From positions 2,480,001 to 2,544,000 of the forward strand of contig JBBPUQ010000001.1 in the NCBI GenBank assembly GCA_038501195.1: a DNA stretch of 64,000 bases, written 5' to 3'. The position numbers and the translations under genes were made by a program. The notes under the pieces are model-generated. The model was given only the letters and a program-made list of their open reading frames with translations. It had not been told where the DNA came from and ran no database searches. Shown piece after piece: positions 37,077 to 47,640 of the stretch (position 1 is its first letter; every line of letters starts with the position of its first letter). This stretch comes from Nemania diffusa (taxonomy: Eukaryota > Ascomycota > Sordariomycetes > Xylariales > Xylariaceae).

Positions 37077-40000
37077 CTAGACGTTAAGCTGTGCAGTAGT
37101 AGTTTCGGTAATATACTTCATGTACGGCGCCAGTTTCTCCTCCACAGGGCTCCCAGCGCCACAATATTTCTCAACTATCTCTATGCTGCGGCCAATGTAG
37201 CTGTTAAGACGAATTAGACCCGCCTTAATACAGACCGCTACAGAGCTCCAGAGGCATATCCCACCAAAGCATCTAAAGCGACTATGCTAGAAAGGATATA
37301 CGTACAGTTCGGGTCTGAGCATGGAATCTAGTTCACTCCAGATAGGTCTGAAGAAATCGGTGCGTTGAATTCGCGAAACTAGGTCATTTGGTTTGCCCTA
37401 CACCAACAAAAATTATTATCCAGAAGATCAAGATGGTGTGGGAGTTAAACAAAAAATAACAGAACCCGTGGGGTAAATAATATAAGGTCTTTTGTACCTC
37501 GTTTTTCACAACGCTTCCTGCTTGGTGTGATAGAACACGGATCTCTTCATGGGTTCTAGGTAAGGTTAGACCTAGTAACCGACGCAGAGGCGGGCCGTTT
37601 ACTCTTGTCTAGATGCTCCCTGTGCAACCATTTTCATGATTATCTATATGAGTTAGCCACTTTACTCTTGAATATAAAATATGGCAATCAGAGGCATCTA
37701 AGGAGGTGGATGAACTAACACTCTCTGTAATCATGAAGGGAAGCTCTTCTTGAACACGACTTTGGATCCGTTTCGGATAAACCACCAATCCGTTGGAGAT
37801 GTTATCGAGTCCAAGGAGTATCGCCTCAGCAAGCAAGAAAGTTTCTTTAATACAGTGAGCAAGAGCGCTGGTAGCTTCCGGAATGTTACTTGCCTGGGAT
37901 GTCAATTCGGCGAATAGCAGAATCATCGAGAGTTCGCTCGGCCCATTGATCTGACAGGGTATTGGCGAAATTTGCAGGCTTAGACAACAATTCACGGGAC
38001 AAACTATACACCCTTTCAGAGCGCATCTACACCAAAGGTTAGAGCTTAAATTCCCAAAGGAAAACAATGACGTACTGGGTTTCTTTTATAGGCCTGGGAG
38101 GGATTCCAAGTTAGCGACGTTTTCTATAGGGCTGTTAAGTGTATATACCATGGCAGAAGATCCGATTTGAGATTCTTCAAACGGTTCCTCGATCTCCTTC
38201 CACGAGGCCAGGTGCCTAATGTCTCCACAGATCTTCTGCGCTGTAGCACCAAGGCCAGCGACAGCATTGGCGACGACTAAGTCCACTTTTCGCGTGCTTT
38301 GTTTCTAGGTTAGCTAACATCCATCTACTCTGAGCCCGGCATGAATTATCCTAAAAGAGATGATAAACAGCAGAAAGACGAAATCAAACGAATATAAGCT
38401 CAGGGGGGGAGGCTAACTAGGTTTGTGTAGATACGTCCTACTCAACATTAGCATGCCGCCTAAGAAGGGTGAGATTGAAGAGAGTTTTATAAAATGCAGT
38501 ACAGCAAGTAGTAGATAGACGATCAGGCGATGTAATGGGACAGTAGGTAGCGGACTTACATAGCAGCCGGGAAACTCGAATTTCTGGCACAAGAGCTCGT
38601 TAAGTTTATCACACTTGGAGGCGTCTCCTTGAAAGCTAAATTTTAAGTTATCAGGATTGTCAGTTATAGTTTAATAGGGCGATAGTAACAAAAACCCTTA
38701 GCTGATATGGCCAACTCACATTTCCAAGAACGATGCCTGTGTCCCAGTGGTTCCTGCATACCTATTAGTAAATTTATTGTGTCGAATGCCATCCTAGGAT
38801 AAAACAAGGCTTGATTCGAACTAGACTCGAGGCTTCGAAAATAGGAAAGATATTCAGTCCGTGGTAACAAGAATGTGTAAGCTGCATACCTTGTGCGCCT
38901 CGGAATTTGAGACCATTTCGAACTTGTTCGATGCTCTCAAGGTCGATCTATGATCCAATTAGGTTGGGTTTTGATAGTACGCGCAATGAGTGCCTTCTAG
39001 GATCAGGCAGACATTGCCATGACAACGCAAGTCGTTTCTACATACCATGAGGTCCTGCACCCACTGAGCCGCTTCGCGAGTGTCAGCTGTAGTTTCCTAG
39101 TCGGTCTATTTGAAAGCTACTAAAACTTGCCTCGTTTTCCTACTGTAATAAGTCTCCAGGCTCTCAAGTTAGCATGAAAAGACTAGGCTGGAAGATACGC
39201 TAGAGAGAAATGCTTCCGATATGTAGCAAGATATAAAAATCAGGACAGGGAAAGAGAGCGGAAGAGGGAAAACGATTGAAAAGGCTCACTGCGCAGGCTG
39301 AAGATGAGTGTATGCGAGTGTTGGTTCCCCTATAAGGTTAGCAACGAAACCCACCAACGACGAGAATGCACCCCAAATACGGTCTCAAGGGTCCTCGAAG
39401 AGGGTAGTATGCCCAAATCCATGATCGGTCTTGATATAGCCCCACGATGTCGGTCGGTAGGACCCGTGGACATCTCAGACCATGTTTATCCTCGGGGTAT
39501 CATAGATGGAAAAAAGACCTGAATACTCACCTTTCCACTCCATGGCAAAAGAAGACAAGTTCCGAATTACCTTCGCTAACCTATTGAGTAGCAAGTCCAG
39601 AGCGTCCCGCATAATAATTAGCTCCGCGTTATCGGTCTTTGATGTAGTGTTAGCTTTCTGTTTCCGTTTCAGGAGGGCTAAGATAATTGCAGGTCATGTC
39701 CACTGGCATAGCTTAGGCAAGAAACTCGTTCAGATTGCAAAGAGTAAGCAACGTGGGAGGGACTCACAACAAAGCAGCTTGTACTGCCGAGATGGATAAT
39801 GCCAGCTGCAGATGGGGCAACAATGCCGAATGCATGGACGTGCTACTAAGCCTTAGCTAGGTTCAAGAACGAGCCAGTCAAAAGAGGCTTACAGCCATAA
39901 CATCCTGCAAAAACGTCAGTCTTTGGGACAAGCGCTGTGCTCGTGATGAATCATGCATACATGTCTACGTCGCTTCTCTTCAATGCGAGCGATCTCAAAA

Positions 40001-40284
40001 TCGGAGTCGGTTACTTGAAGGTGAGCCCGCATCTCATCTAGGGCCTGCTCGGTTATAATGTCAACTCCGAGGCTTCTTTCGCTCTCGGCAAGATGATACC
40101 ACAATTTCCGCCATGTGGAATGTCTCGAACGCTGGCTGAACAAATTTGACATGGCGACGCTGCAGTAGCGTGAGGTCAATGAAGTCTGGTATGCATCGAA
40201 ATGCTGGTTGCCTTGAGCCCGAATCTGCTGAAGCTCCTGCTCTAGCTCCAGAATTTTTTTCTGGGCCTGCATGGTGTCTGCCAT
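37077..40284 (-). CDS. ADE13: Adenylosuccinate lyase, 19-exon gene
   Basis: This purine-biosynthesis lyase (SAICAR to AICAR; adenylosuccinate to AMP) is intact only after removing 18 introns. Exons: 40284-39961, 39904-39893, 39842-39768, 39636-39531, 39329-39290, 39153-39131, 39071-39046, 38947-38890, 38753-38720, 38635-38560, 38437-38418, 38296-38149, 38093-38076, 38026-37894, 37844-37720, 37643-37603, 37555-37498, 37397-37306, 37200-37077. They total 1533 nt (510 residues) with no stop. Family landmarks appear in order: [32 protein letters not shown] (His181), [44 protein letters not shown] (310-320, the fumarate-lyase signature), [42 protein letters not shown]. Introns are 47-201 nt; those at 39130 and 37893 use GC donors (GCAAGT). 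The first 28 residues are a Gln/Glu-rich extension not usual in the family. Exon 6 is the least certain. Confidence 0.9.
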
Positions 40285-42026
40285 GTTCGATTCTTCAATT
40301 GAAGCGCTCTATTTAGCTTGATAGAGTAGCGATGAGTTCTCGCGGTTGGATTTGCCCTGTAAGATTTTCCTTGTGATACTGTAGAATTTTCGATGCTACT
40401 AAGATGAACTATCCACCTACCCCTCTATATTGCCGGTGTCCACCGCCTCGATTCTCTACCAGGAACACCCCACTTCTCCAGCTCCGCCTATCATTGGAGT
40501 TGTGGGGTGGAGGGGTAAACGCGCGGGGTGGTTCCAACTTACAGAAAAAATGGGATCAGGTACAGAATAAGTTTCGAAATTAAGTAGAGGATCCACTTTG
40601 CCAAGCCTATTTTTTACGTGGTTCTACAGGGTTCGGGGACCCACCGCACAACTTCTCTTCTACAACACCAATTTGCGTTTGTTTTGTTTTGTTTTTCTAT
40701 TTTGGTTTTGATTATAGCTAGTTAACTAGCAGGTCACTTATAGGCTTGCTTTTGAGACTAGACTACTGCAAATTCGATACTAGCAATGAATACTTTTTCA
40801 GTTCTGGATTAACTATAATCCAGCGACTATAGGTTAGCACCGGCCTCGCCTCGAAAGCGAGCCTATAAAGCCTCACGCTCTCCCCAATACCGGTACTATA
40901 AACTATACTGCAACCGGTGTGCCCTGTAATATGCTGTATAATTAAGTACTGTAGCAAAAGCTGTAAGCGTTTTTAACTTATTTTAACTTTGGGGGTTTTC
41001 ACTACGAAATTTTTATTTTTATTTTTATCTTTGAAACCCAGATTTAAAACATGAATAGTGGTATTTTAATTTAATTAATATTTTCACCTCGTAAACACTC
41101 ACTATGTTTTACTTATCGTCTTCGCCAGAACCGTGCAATTTTTAAATGAGGATAAGTTCGGCTTTGCGTTGAAAATTTTACGCGAAATAAAACCCACCTA
41201 GGAGGTGCGTTGAAATCAGATGGAGATGGTCCTAGAAGGGATAGTGAGGGCCATTTCTAATATCCATTGTTTAATTATACTACCAGCTCATATTACACGT
41301 TTATCGCGCAAGATCGAAGTTCTCTCGGACCAAGAGTTGATAGCCATGGCAATTGAACCCCATCAAAGTTTCTACTCAATATCGACGGCTTCGAGCGTCA
41401 CCTATTATACCACCGCACGCACGTTCAATATGTAATCTGGTATATTGACGTACAAACGTATTACTGGCCAAGCCCAGGTGACAGATACTACCACACTCAC
41501 GCACGTAGACCACCATAACAAACTAGACTAAACTATATTCATAATCACCATGACATAAAATGATTGTCATGTTGAAGGTTTAACCACCAAGCAGTTGCTA
41601 TTACTAATTAGTAATCATCATCTGTGCAACATTCAGAGGCTCAAAATGTAGTGATGGAGTGCACATTGAAGGAATGGATTAAAAAAACTGTCCTAGGTTA
41701 CTTTATCAAACCCTATATGGATGGTCCTTTGGCATTTAGAATGGCCTTTTCCCAAGGGAGTTATTCCCACGGGCCAACCGAAACATGCTATATCCGGATA
41801 TAGTTGTGAAAATGGAAGCTGGATGAGTAGTTGTACCCAGAAAGCTAGTAGACTGTGTCGAGAAGGCACAAGTATTAGGGCACTCAGCCTGACTTGGGGG
41901 AGGCGTATAGAACGCGTGAAGCAAAAGGAGCGACAATAATAAGGATGTTTCCACCAACCTGATCTTCTGTATTCCTCGCTACAAACATTAATCTTCCATC
42001 CGTCGGTATTCACGTGTTCTTTAGCT
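40285..42026. other. AT-leaning spacer upstream of the lyase gene
   Basis: The first part is the presumed promoter of the minus-strand adenylosuccinate lyase and includes an imperfect hairpin around 40467-40509 (CCCCAC and GTGGGG arms). From about 40640 to 41100 the DNA becomes T- and A-rich and may be an eroded repeat. Small frames at 40763-40957, 41220-41435 and 41693-42013 have no recognisable content. Confidence 0.5.
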
Positions 42027-43365
42027 TCGTTGCTTCATATCGCGCTCGTCGCTTTTGCGGCAGCGTCGTCGCACGGGGTGCATGCCCTTCCTGAGACCAT
42101 CACTGCGAGGCTCGATCAGAACTCATCTATGAAAGGTGGCGTGGCCTACGTTTGTGGCCCAGGGACTGCCAACGTTACTTGCATAAACCACTATGGCTCC
42201 TACCTACCACTCTCATTTTCGCGAAAGGCAGACCTATCAGTTAGCTCTACCGGCACTGAGGTCCCAGATGACCCATCCTAGGCATTGGTTCAAGAAGCTG
42301 ACTTTGTGGTGCTTGATAAAAGCCGCAGCTTGGCGCTTCTCGGATTAGCACCACAGATCCAGCGCGGACTCATTCCGGTGCTCAACGTTATACACTAAGC
42401 ACCCGTCTTCGTTCTCGAGCTTAACAAGCTGTTTGTGGCGCAAGATGGGCCGCCTGGCAACCTTTCCATCCTTGCACTTGACCTGAGCCATGATCCTCCT
42501 ACTGTCTCTCTCGTAGAGACAGACCCTCCCATCTACCAACCCACGGGCGGCAACTATAATGCAAAGGACGGCATGATCTACTACGGCGTCTAGGGCAAAA
42601 ATGCTTCACTCCCTGGCGGGCTTCAACAGCATGCTGGGGTTGCTCGTGTCGACCCAGTAACGCTGAAGGCTGAATGGCTCGTCAACAACTACTTCGGATT
42701 CAATTTCGCGGGCCCTAATGACCTGACAATCGACACTGTTGGTGATATTTGGTTCACTGGCACCGATTATGCCTGCGTGCTTGGTCTTTCGGACTCACCC
42801 AAGCAGCTCCAACTTTCAACGTGGCGCTTCCGGCCATCGACGGGACAAATGCAGGTCATGGACACCAGTCTGTCGTATCCAAACGGCATCGCATTCTCTC
42901 GCGATGGTCGAACATGGTACATAGCCGACTTAGGACTCGAGAGCTACAGGCCAGTGCCTAATTACACGTGGCACCGACGACCTCTACAACTACCCTATCA
43001 ACATTCGGTTCAACAGCACTGGGCCGCGCAATGTATTCGCATGGGACGTGGCGCGTACCGGTGCGGATGGCACGCAGCCTGTCATCACTGGGAAGCGTGT
43101 TATCTCCCACGCTTGAGGGCGCGCCTGATGAGCTCAAAATTGTTGCCAAATGGTATTTAGTCATTGGGAGCGGGTTAGCATCAGGCGTTGACATCACGGA
43201 TGAGCTAGGAAATCAAACTGCCAGGATCCAGACTAGTCACGCAGTCGAGAATATCCAGTGGTCTAGGCATGACTTAAATACTCTGTGGTTAATTGGTAGC
43301 AGGTATCAGAGGTATCACCAAGGTCCAGTTCGACCTGGCTGGGTCGAGGTGCGCCCGTGAGGCCG
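42027..43365 (+). pseudogene. SMP-30/gluconolactonase-like pseudogene, secreted type
   Basis: The translated text is a fungal SMP-30/gluconolactonase/LRE-like beta-propeller enzyme, a lactone-hydrolysing family. A signal-peptide-like segment (LLHIALVAFAAASSHGVHA) opens it without an ATG. Landmarks are LNKLFVAQDGPPGNLS, NDLTIDTVGDIWFTGTDY (metal-site Asn/Asp region) and SYPNGIAFSRDGRTWYIAD. Three in-frame stops follow DDPS (near 42280), VIH (near 42398) and YYGV (near 42591); all are TAA or TAG where CAA or CAG would restore sense. Frame changes occur near 42960, 43110 and 43310; the final segment GITKVQFDLAG is in yet another frame. The gene is therefore dead. The stop pattern fits C-to-T mutation as in RIP. 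It lies between the lyase and the cupin gene. Confidence 0.85.
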
Positions 43366-43907
43366 ACCACCGAAGCTACATAAGTCTCGCAGCTGAATGG
43401 AGAGCTAAAAGAAAAAACTCGGGCCAGCACGAGAAACAGTCAGCTTCGTAGGAGGTGGAAAAATGAGGTGACGAAGGACACCCTGCCGGGCCTGGGCGCG
43501 GCACTAACCTCTTAGGTGATGACTTAGGTGATGAGAGCCATCCATCTCCTTTGTCAGCCGAATCTCGAATCGAGCAGGATGAATGATTAATAATGAGGCT
43601 CAATGACGGAGCTGACATCGGCGTGTTACACGAGAGACATGGCGCTAATTATCTAGTCCTGCTCATGTCTTCCTTACTTACACCGCCAATCCTGCCCAGC
43701 ATAGCCCCAGATTATCCCCAAATTAATAACATGTTATTAGTAATCCGCGTGTGGGCCAATTAGCTATTTCTAATCCAGGTTGGACTTCGATGACCCCGTC
43801 GAGTGCCGTATATAGGCTCTACCAGGCTCTACTCTCCTCTAAATCTTACCTTGCAAGCCATCAACAAAGTACTACATTCCTCCGTCATCCATTACATTGC
43901 TCTCATA
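43366..43907. other. Intergenic, upstream of the cupin gene
   Basis: I see no gene. The right part presumably holds the cupin promoter and leader; a pyrimidine-rich stretch with TATATAGG near 43809 lies about 100 bp before its start. Confidence 0.5.
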
Positions 43908-44724
43908 ATGTCCCACTTACCCGCTCCCCGCAGAATTACTGCTTCCAATCTGCCCCTTGCCTCTCACCATGCCGATGATAAACACGCGGAGCCCGGTGTT
44001 GAAGTGAAGGTCGATGACCTCGAGGTTCAGCCTCTGTTCGACGGCAGTCTGAGACGCGCCATTGTAGCCACCAGCAAGCAATTCCCACCCAGCAACGACG
44101 GCCAGTGAGTATGTGTTATTATTGATGAGGATGGACCTCTGACCTTCAACCCAGTGGCGAACTTCCCCTTGACGAGGTGCCCGGTGCTGGAATCGTGCTC
44201 CCAGGTGGGCTGAATATGTACTACATTGATGTCGCTCCCCATACGGAGGGTGCCTTGGTGAGCTTTTTCTAATACCCACATCTCAGTTCATATTTTACCG
44301 AATTCCGATCTAACTTATCAAAAGCATCGAACCACCTCGACAGACTACTTGGTCGTCATCAACGGAAAACTCAGTCTCCTGACGCCAAAGCCTGATGCTT
44401 ACCAGGTTAGAGACGGCAAAGCAACCTGTGGCGAGCTGGTCGAGACTATTTGCCACCCAGGTGACGTCGTAGCCCAACGCGGGCCGATGCATGCGTAGGT
44501 CTTCAGCCCCCAGCAAGCTTTATCGGCGATGCACACTGCAATGTTCATGCCTCTCTGCCTTTCAAGTTTCAATCAAATAGTGGCTAATGCCATCACACAG
44601 GCTGTCAAACCGCACAAATGAGTGGATTCGAGTACTCGCCGTGGTACTGTCTTCGAGCACCAACAAGGTGCCAGTAGGGCAATCTGGCCACCACCGAGAA
44701 TTGCAGGATCAATGGTTAGCTTGA
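43908..44724 (+). CDS. Small cupin-domain protein
   Basis: This is a single-domain cupin (RmlC-like beta-barrel) protein of 197 residues with unknown substrate. The exons are 43908-44104, 44155-44257, 44325-44494 and 44601-44724. All splice sites are GT-AG and in frame, with CTGAC and CTAAC branch sites in the first two introns. Cupin features are PGGLNMYYIDVAPHTEGAL, then HRTTSTDYLVVINGKLSLL (motif 1 region, with the metal-ligand pattern partly recognisable), and CHPGDVVAQRGPMHA (motif 2 region, G-D-x-x-x-x-x-G-x-x-H). The N-terminal part contains VATSKQFPPSNDG. Such small cupins are common near fungal secondary-metabolism genes, but no synthase is visible here. The least certain junction is the last one (44494/44601), where the family's usual Trp after HA reads Leu. 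It is on the same strand as the lectin gene. Confidence 0.83.
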
Positions 44725-46271
44725 GCTATTTTCCCTCTGCTGGCCACGGTGAACGGTTGATTGATTGATTGATTCATGGTGGAGACCGGCAAAACCACAC
44801 CTCCTGGGCCCATGCATCTCAGGGCTGATCAAAATCCATAGAACCAAAGAGGTTAACCAATATCTATGCCAAGACACATTATAAGGCGTAAGTAAATATT
44901 TATATGCTTTTGCTTACTAATTAGGTTTCTAAGTGAGGGATGGGCTAAAAGTGCTCCGATAAGTCTTATATATAGTTGTTACTAAGTTGGTGAAATGATA
45001 GAGTTCTTTTATATGTCAAAAGGTATCATGGTTAATGTTGGAAAGAGGCCAACTGAACACATAATATAAGAAAACAAGTGAAATCAAGCAGCAAATAATG
45101 TTAAAGCACAACATCAAACAAAGGGATAGAAGAGGCAAGCTGCATGAAAGTAAGCATAGCAAGTGAGCATGGCAAGTGAGCAATTAGTATTATGAAGTAG
45201 TTATTATATGCATGCTACAGAGAAAATCCCGTCAAACTAACATAAAGTACCTGCGTAACCTACTGGCAATTAAAAATAGACGGACCGGGGTATGGTGGAA
45301 CATAGTCTATTACAGGGAATTAGATTCGACTCGAGGGATGTCATAATGTCTCCAACCCGGTGCGCCTTAATCATCAACCATACCATTGCTCTCTCAGATT
45401 TATAAGAGCGCAAGTCAGGTACGAAAGAGGAAGTAGATGAACCTACCTTCGAATCTCAATCAGCCATGCAATATTATCCAGCTTACCAGTGCTAAGCTAC
45501 CCTACTCAACTCGGTAAGTCATGGCTGTCTGGGATACTTCAAACCAACTGCACTAAATCTCCTTTTGCCAGCCTAGATTTCAATAAATATAGGTTTACTG
45601 TGTTTTCTATTGGTCCTTATAATTATAGTGAGGTGCTGATTTGTTGTAGTGTGCATACCCTCCTATATTGAGTTGTCTCGGCATAATTATGTTGCGTCTC
45701 GATTCTAGTGTATGCTCGATATATATTGATGCAGATGCGGGGGATCGAGTGCAATATTCGCATATAATAAACCAATGGCCGCTGTTCGACCAGCTGATCC
45801 GTGGTATACTTCTAAGCGTGCCAGTAATAGGCCGCCCCGTCATACTGTCAGGACCTGCACTCAAATCTCAGCTAGCTCTGTACTGCCATTATGGACAACC
45901 CAGGACATCTAACTCGACATCTTCGTAGCTGAAAAGGCCGAATTTGGCAAGTGTTCAGCTCGCACGGAGCTGCCATTCATGCATAGATGCGGATGGGCGG
46001 GCTCGATATTTCGCACCTGAAAAGCCTAGTTGGGCGGTTATTTAACTATAGCATAACAGACACGTGAAAGAACTGTCGGGTCTATGTGGTCCGTCTCTGG
46101 AATTGCCAATTGTTTCAATCCGAGAGGCCATGGCGAGAAAGATGAGTACTTAAACTCTTCGCTTTTCCCGTCTTCCCAAGTTCCTTGTAGTTTCCTAGCT
46201 CAAAGCATGCTATACACTCCTCGCAACAAACCGTCGACGAACCTCGTTTACCAACTTCGCAATTGTCTACT
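44725..46271. other. Gene-free spacer
   Basis: AT-leaning DNA with a TGAT tetranucleotide run near 44757-44774. I see no supportable coding region; small frames between 45489 and 45928 overlap on both strands and have no recognisable content. Confidence 0.55.
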
Positions 46272-47234
46272 ATGGCTGAATTAATTGCCAATCATACTGG
46301 CATCGCTGCGGTGAACTATGCTAGCCACCTGCGAGTCTACGCCACCACAGTTGATGGGAGTGTGGTAGAGTCTCAATTCGAAGGCAAATGGACAGGTGGT
46401 GTGCCTCCACGAAACACCATTGGCCATGGCAAGATTCTAACCCCGGTGTCCGCTACCAACCTCGGCCATTTCAACAGCATTCGAGTATACTTCTTGGATA
46501 GCAGGAATCAACTCCAGGAGGCGGCGTGGGATAGTGGCAAGGGATGGTATACGGGTGCCCTTAGCAACCAGTTCACGGTTGCGCCGTTCTCTTCCGTTGC
46601 CGGCACCTTCATCTCCGAGAAGGGGTCCGACCTACGCGTCTACGCCCAGCTCCCTGACTTGACAATTCAGGAGTTCGTCTACACTCCGGGGAGTCAGTGG
46701 GCCAAAGGAGCCTCGCTTGGCCGCGCTCTCGCAGGCACAGACATCACCGTTGTCTGCAACAGAGCTGCATACCCAAATTTAAAGATGAGGTAATTTGCTA
46801 GATCTTGTTCTCTGCCGACGTTGGCTCACTGTAATAGGGTATACTTCCAAGATCCCAAACTCAACATAGTCGAGAAGGCCTATGACTCTTCGACGGGTTG
46901 GTACGATGGACAGCTCAGCCTTGCAAGCTCCATACCACGGTGCTCACTAGGGGCAGTCTCGTGGAACGACAATTCATTCCACATTCGAGTCTATTACGGT
47001 GTTGTGGAGGGTTCTACCAATCGCATTCGTGAAATGTGCTGGGATGGTAGATGGGCCCAGGGTCAGTTCAACCAGCCATGTATCCCAGGTTCTCAAGTGG
47101 CTGCAATCTCGTTGTCGGCCGGCGACCTTAGAGCTTATCTACAAAACGGATATGCGGTTACTGCAGTGTCTGAGTGGGCGACCGGAGCGAGCGGCTGGGC
47201 TATCGGGACTAACATTGCCGGGGAATACTCGTAG
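46272..47234 (+). CDS. Fungal fucose-specific lectin (six-bladed propeller)
   Basis: The protein belongs to the fungal fucose-specific lectin family (the Aleuria aurantia lectin type), which binds fucosylated glycans. The model is 46272-46789 and 46838-47234, 304 residues, close to the roughly 310 of the family. The single intron (48 nt, GTAATT...ATAG) is required, because the frame stops at 46791. Blade repeats are clear: LRVYATTVDGSVVESQFEGK, IRVYFLDSRNQLQEAAWDSG, LRVYAQLPDLTIQEFVYTPG, RVYFQDPKLNIVEKAYDSS, IRVYYGVVEGSTNRIREMCW and LRAYLQNGY. Each has the RVY start, an acidic E (fucose contact) and a Trp. There is no signal peptide, as is usual for these lectins. It is the last intact gene before the AT-rich block, about 400 bp away. 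Confidence 0.93.
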
Positions 47235-47640
47235 AGTAGTCACCAGCCTAGATCGGGCATGATGGTGAAGATGAATAGGTATATGGCTAGGTAGGTATTA
47301 AGTGACAGGAGCTGGGTAGAGGAGGTAGCTGTTAGATTTGTGTAAAGGGTTGACCGCTGCGCCAAAGGCGCACCGACTGGGGTTATTGCCCCGTTGGCAA
47401 TAACCTGTATAATACTAGCTTATAACCGTACGACCTATGGTCGCGCTTCGACCGCGAAGCAGTCGGAAACCTGTACAGGGCAGGGCCACCTGCCCCTTTA
47501 CACTATTTTCCCCTTTGGAAGAATTGGTCCCGAATCCGTTATCTGAATGTATATTAGACGAAGATTCCGTCGACGCTACATATAGTCGGGATATAAGCGT
47601 TTTAAAAATTCTTCAGAAACTAGACTTTATAGTTCACTAG
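47235..47640. other. Boundary segment between lectin gene and AT-rich block
   Basis: The segment has normal base composition and ends abruptly at about 47640, where the AT-isochore begins. It carries a cluster of perfect inverted repeats at 47358-47495 (listed separately). A 67-codon frame at 47437-47640 has no recognised match. It may be the edge of a transposable element. Confidence 0.5.
47358..47495. repeat. Cluster of perfect hairpins at the AT-block edge
   Basis: Four perfect stem-loops follow each other: TGCGCC/GGCGCA (47358-47372), GGTTATTGCC/GGCAATAACC with a 5-nt loop (47381-47405), GCTTCG/CGAAGC (47445-47460) and GGGCAGG/CCTGCCC (47478-47495). The palindrome CCTGTACAGG (47470-47479) sits between the last two. 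The function is unknown; LTR-type or foldback-element DNA is one possibility. Confidence 0.8.

Noticed and set aside
38086..38286. Reading [12 protein letters not shown] as a degenerated active-site loop
   Set aside because: The VYTLNSP part is intron (GTATAT donor, GCTAAC branch, CCCAG acceptor); the correct AYKRNP follows in the next exon.
37609..40284. Adenylosuccinate lyase locus as a pseudogene
   Set aside because: First impression from the many stops, but every interruption falls in a segment bounded by usable splice sites and all 19 exons join in frame, so an intact gene is the better reading.
40763..40957. 64-codon minus-strand frame upstream of the lyase
   Set aside because: Lies in AT-leaning DNA with no motif; not supported.
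47437..47640. 67-codon frame at the isochore edge as a transposase fragment
   Set aside because: No catalytic motif or family pattern can be seen; left as unassigned boundary DNA.
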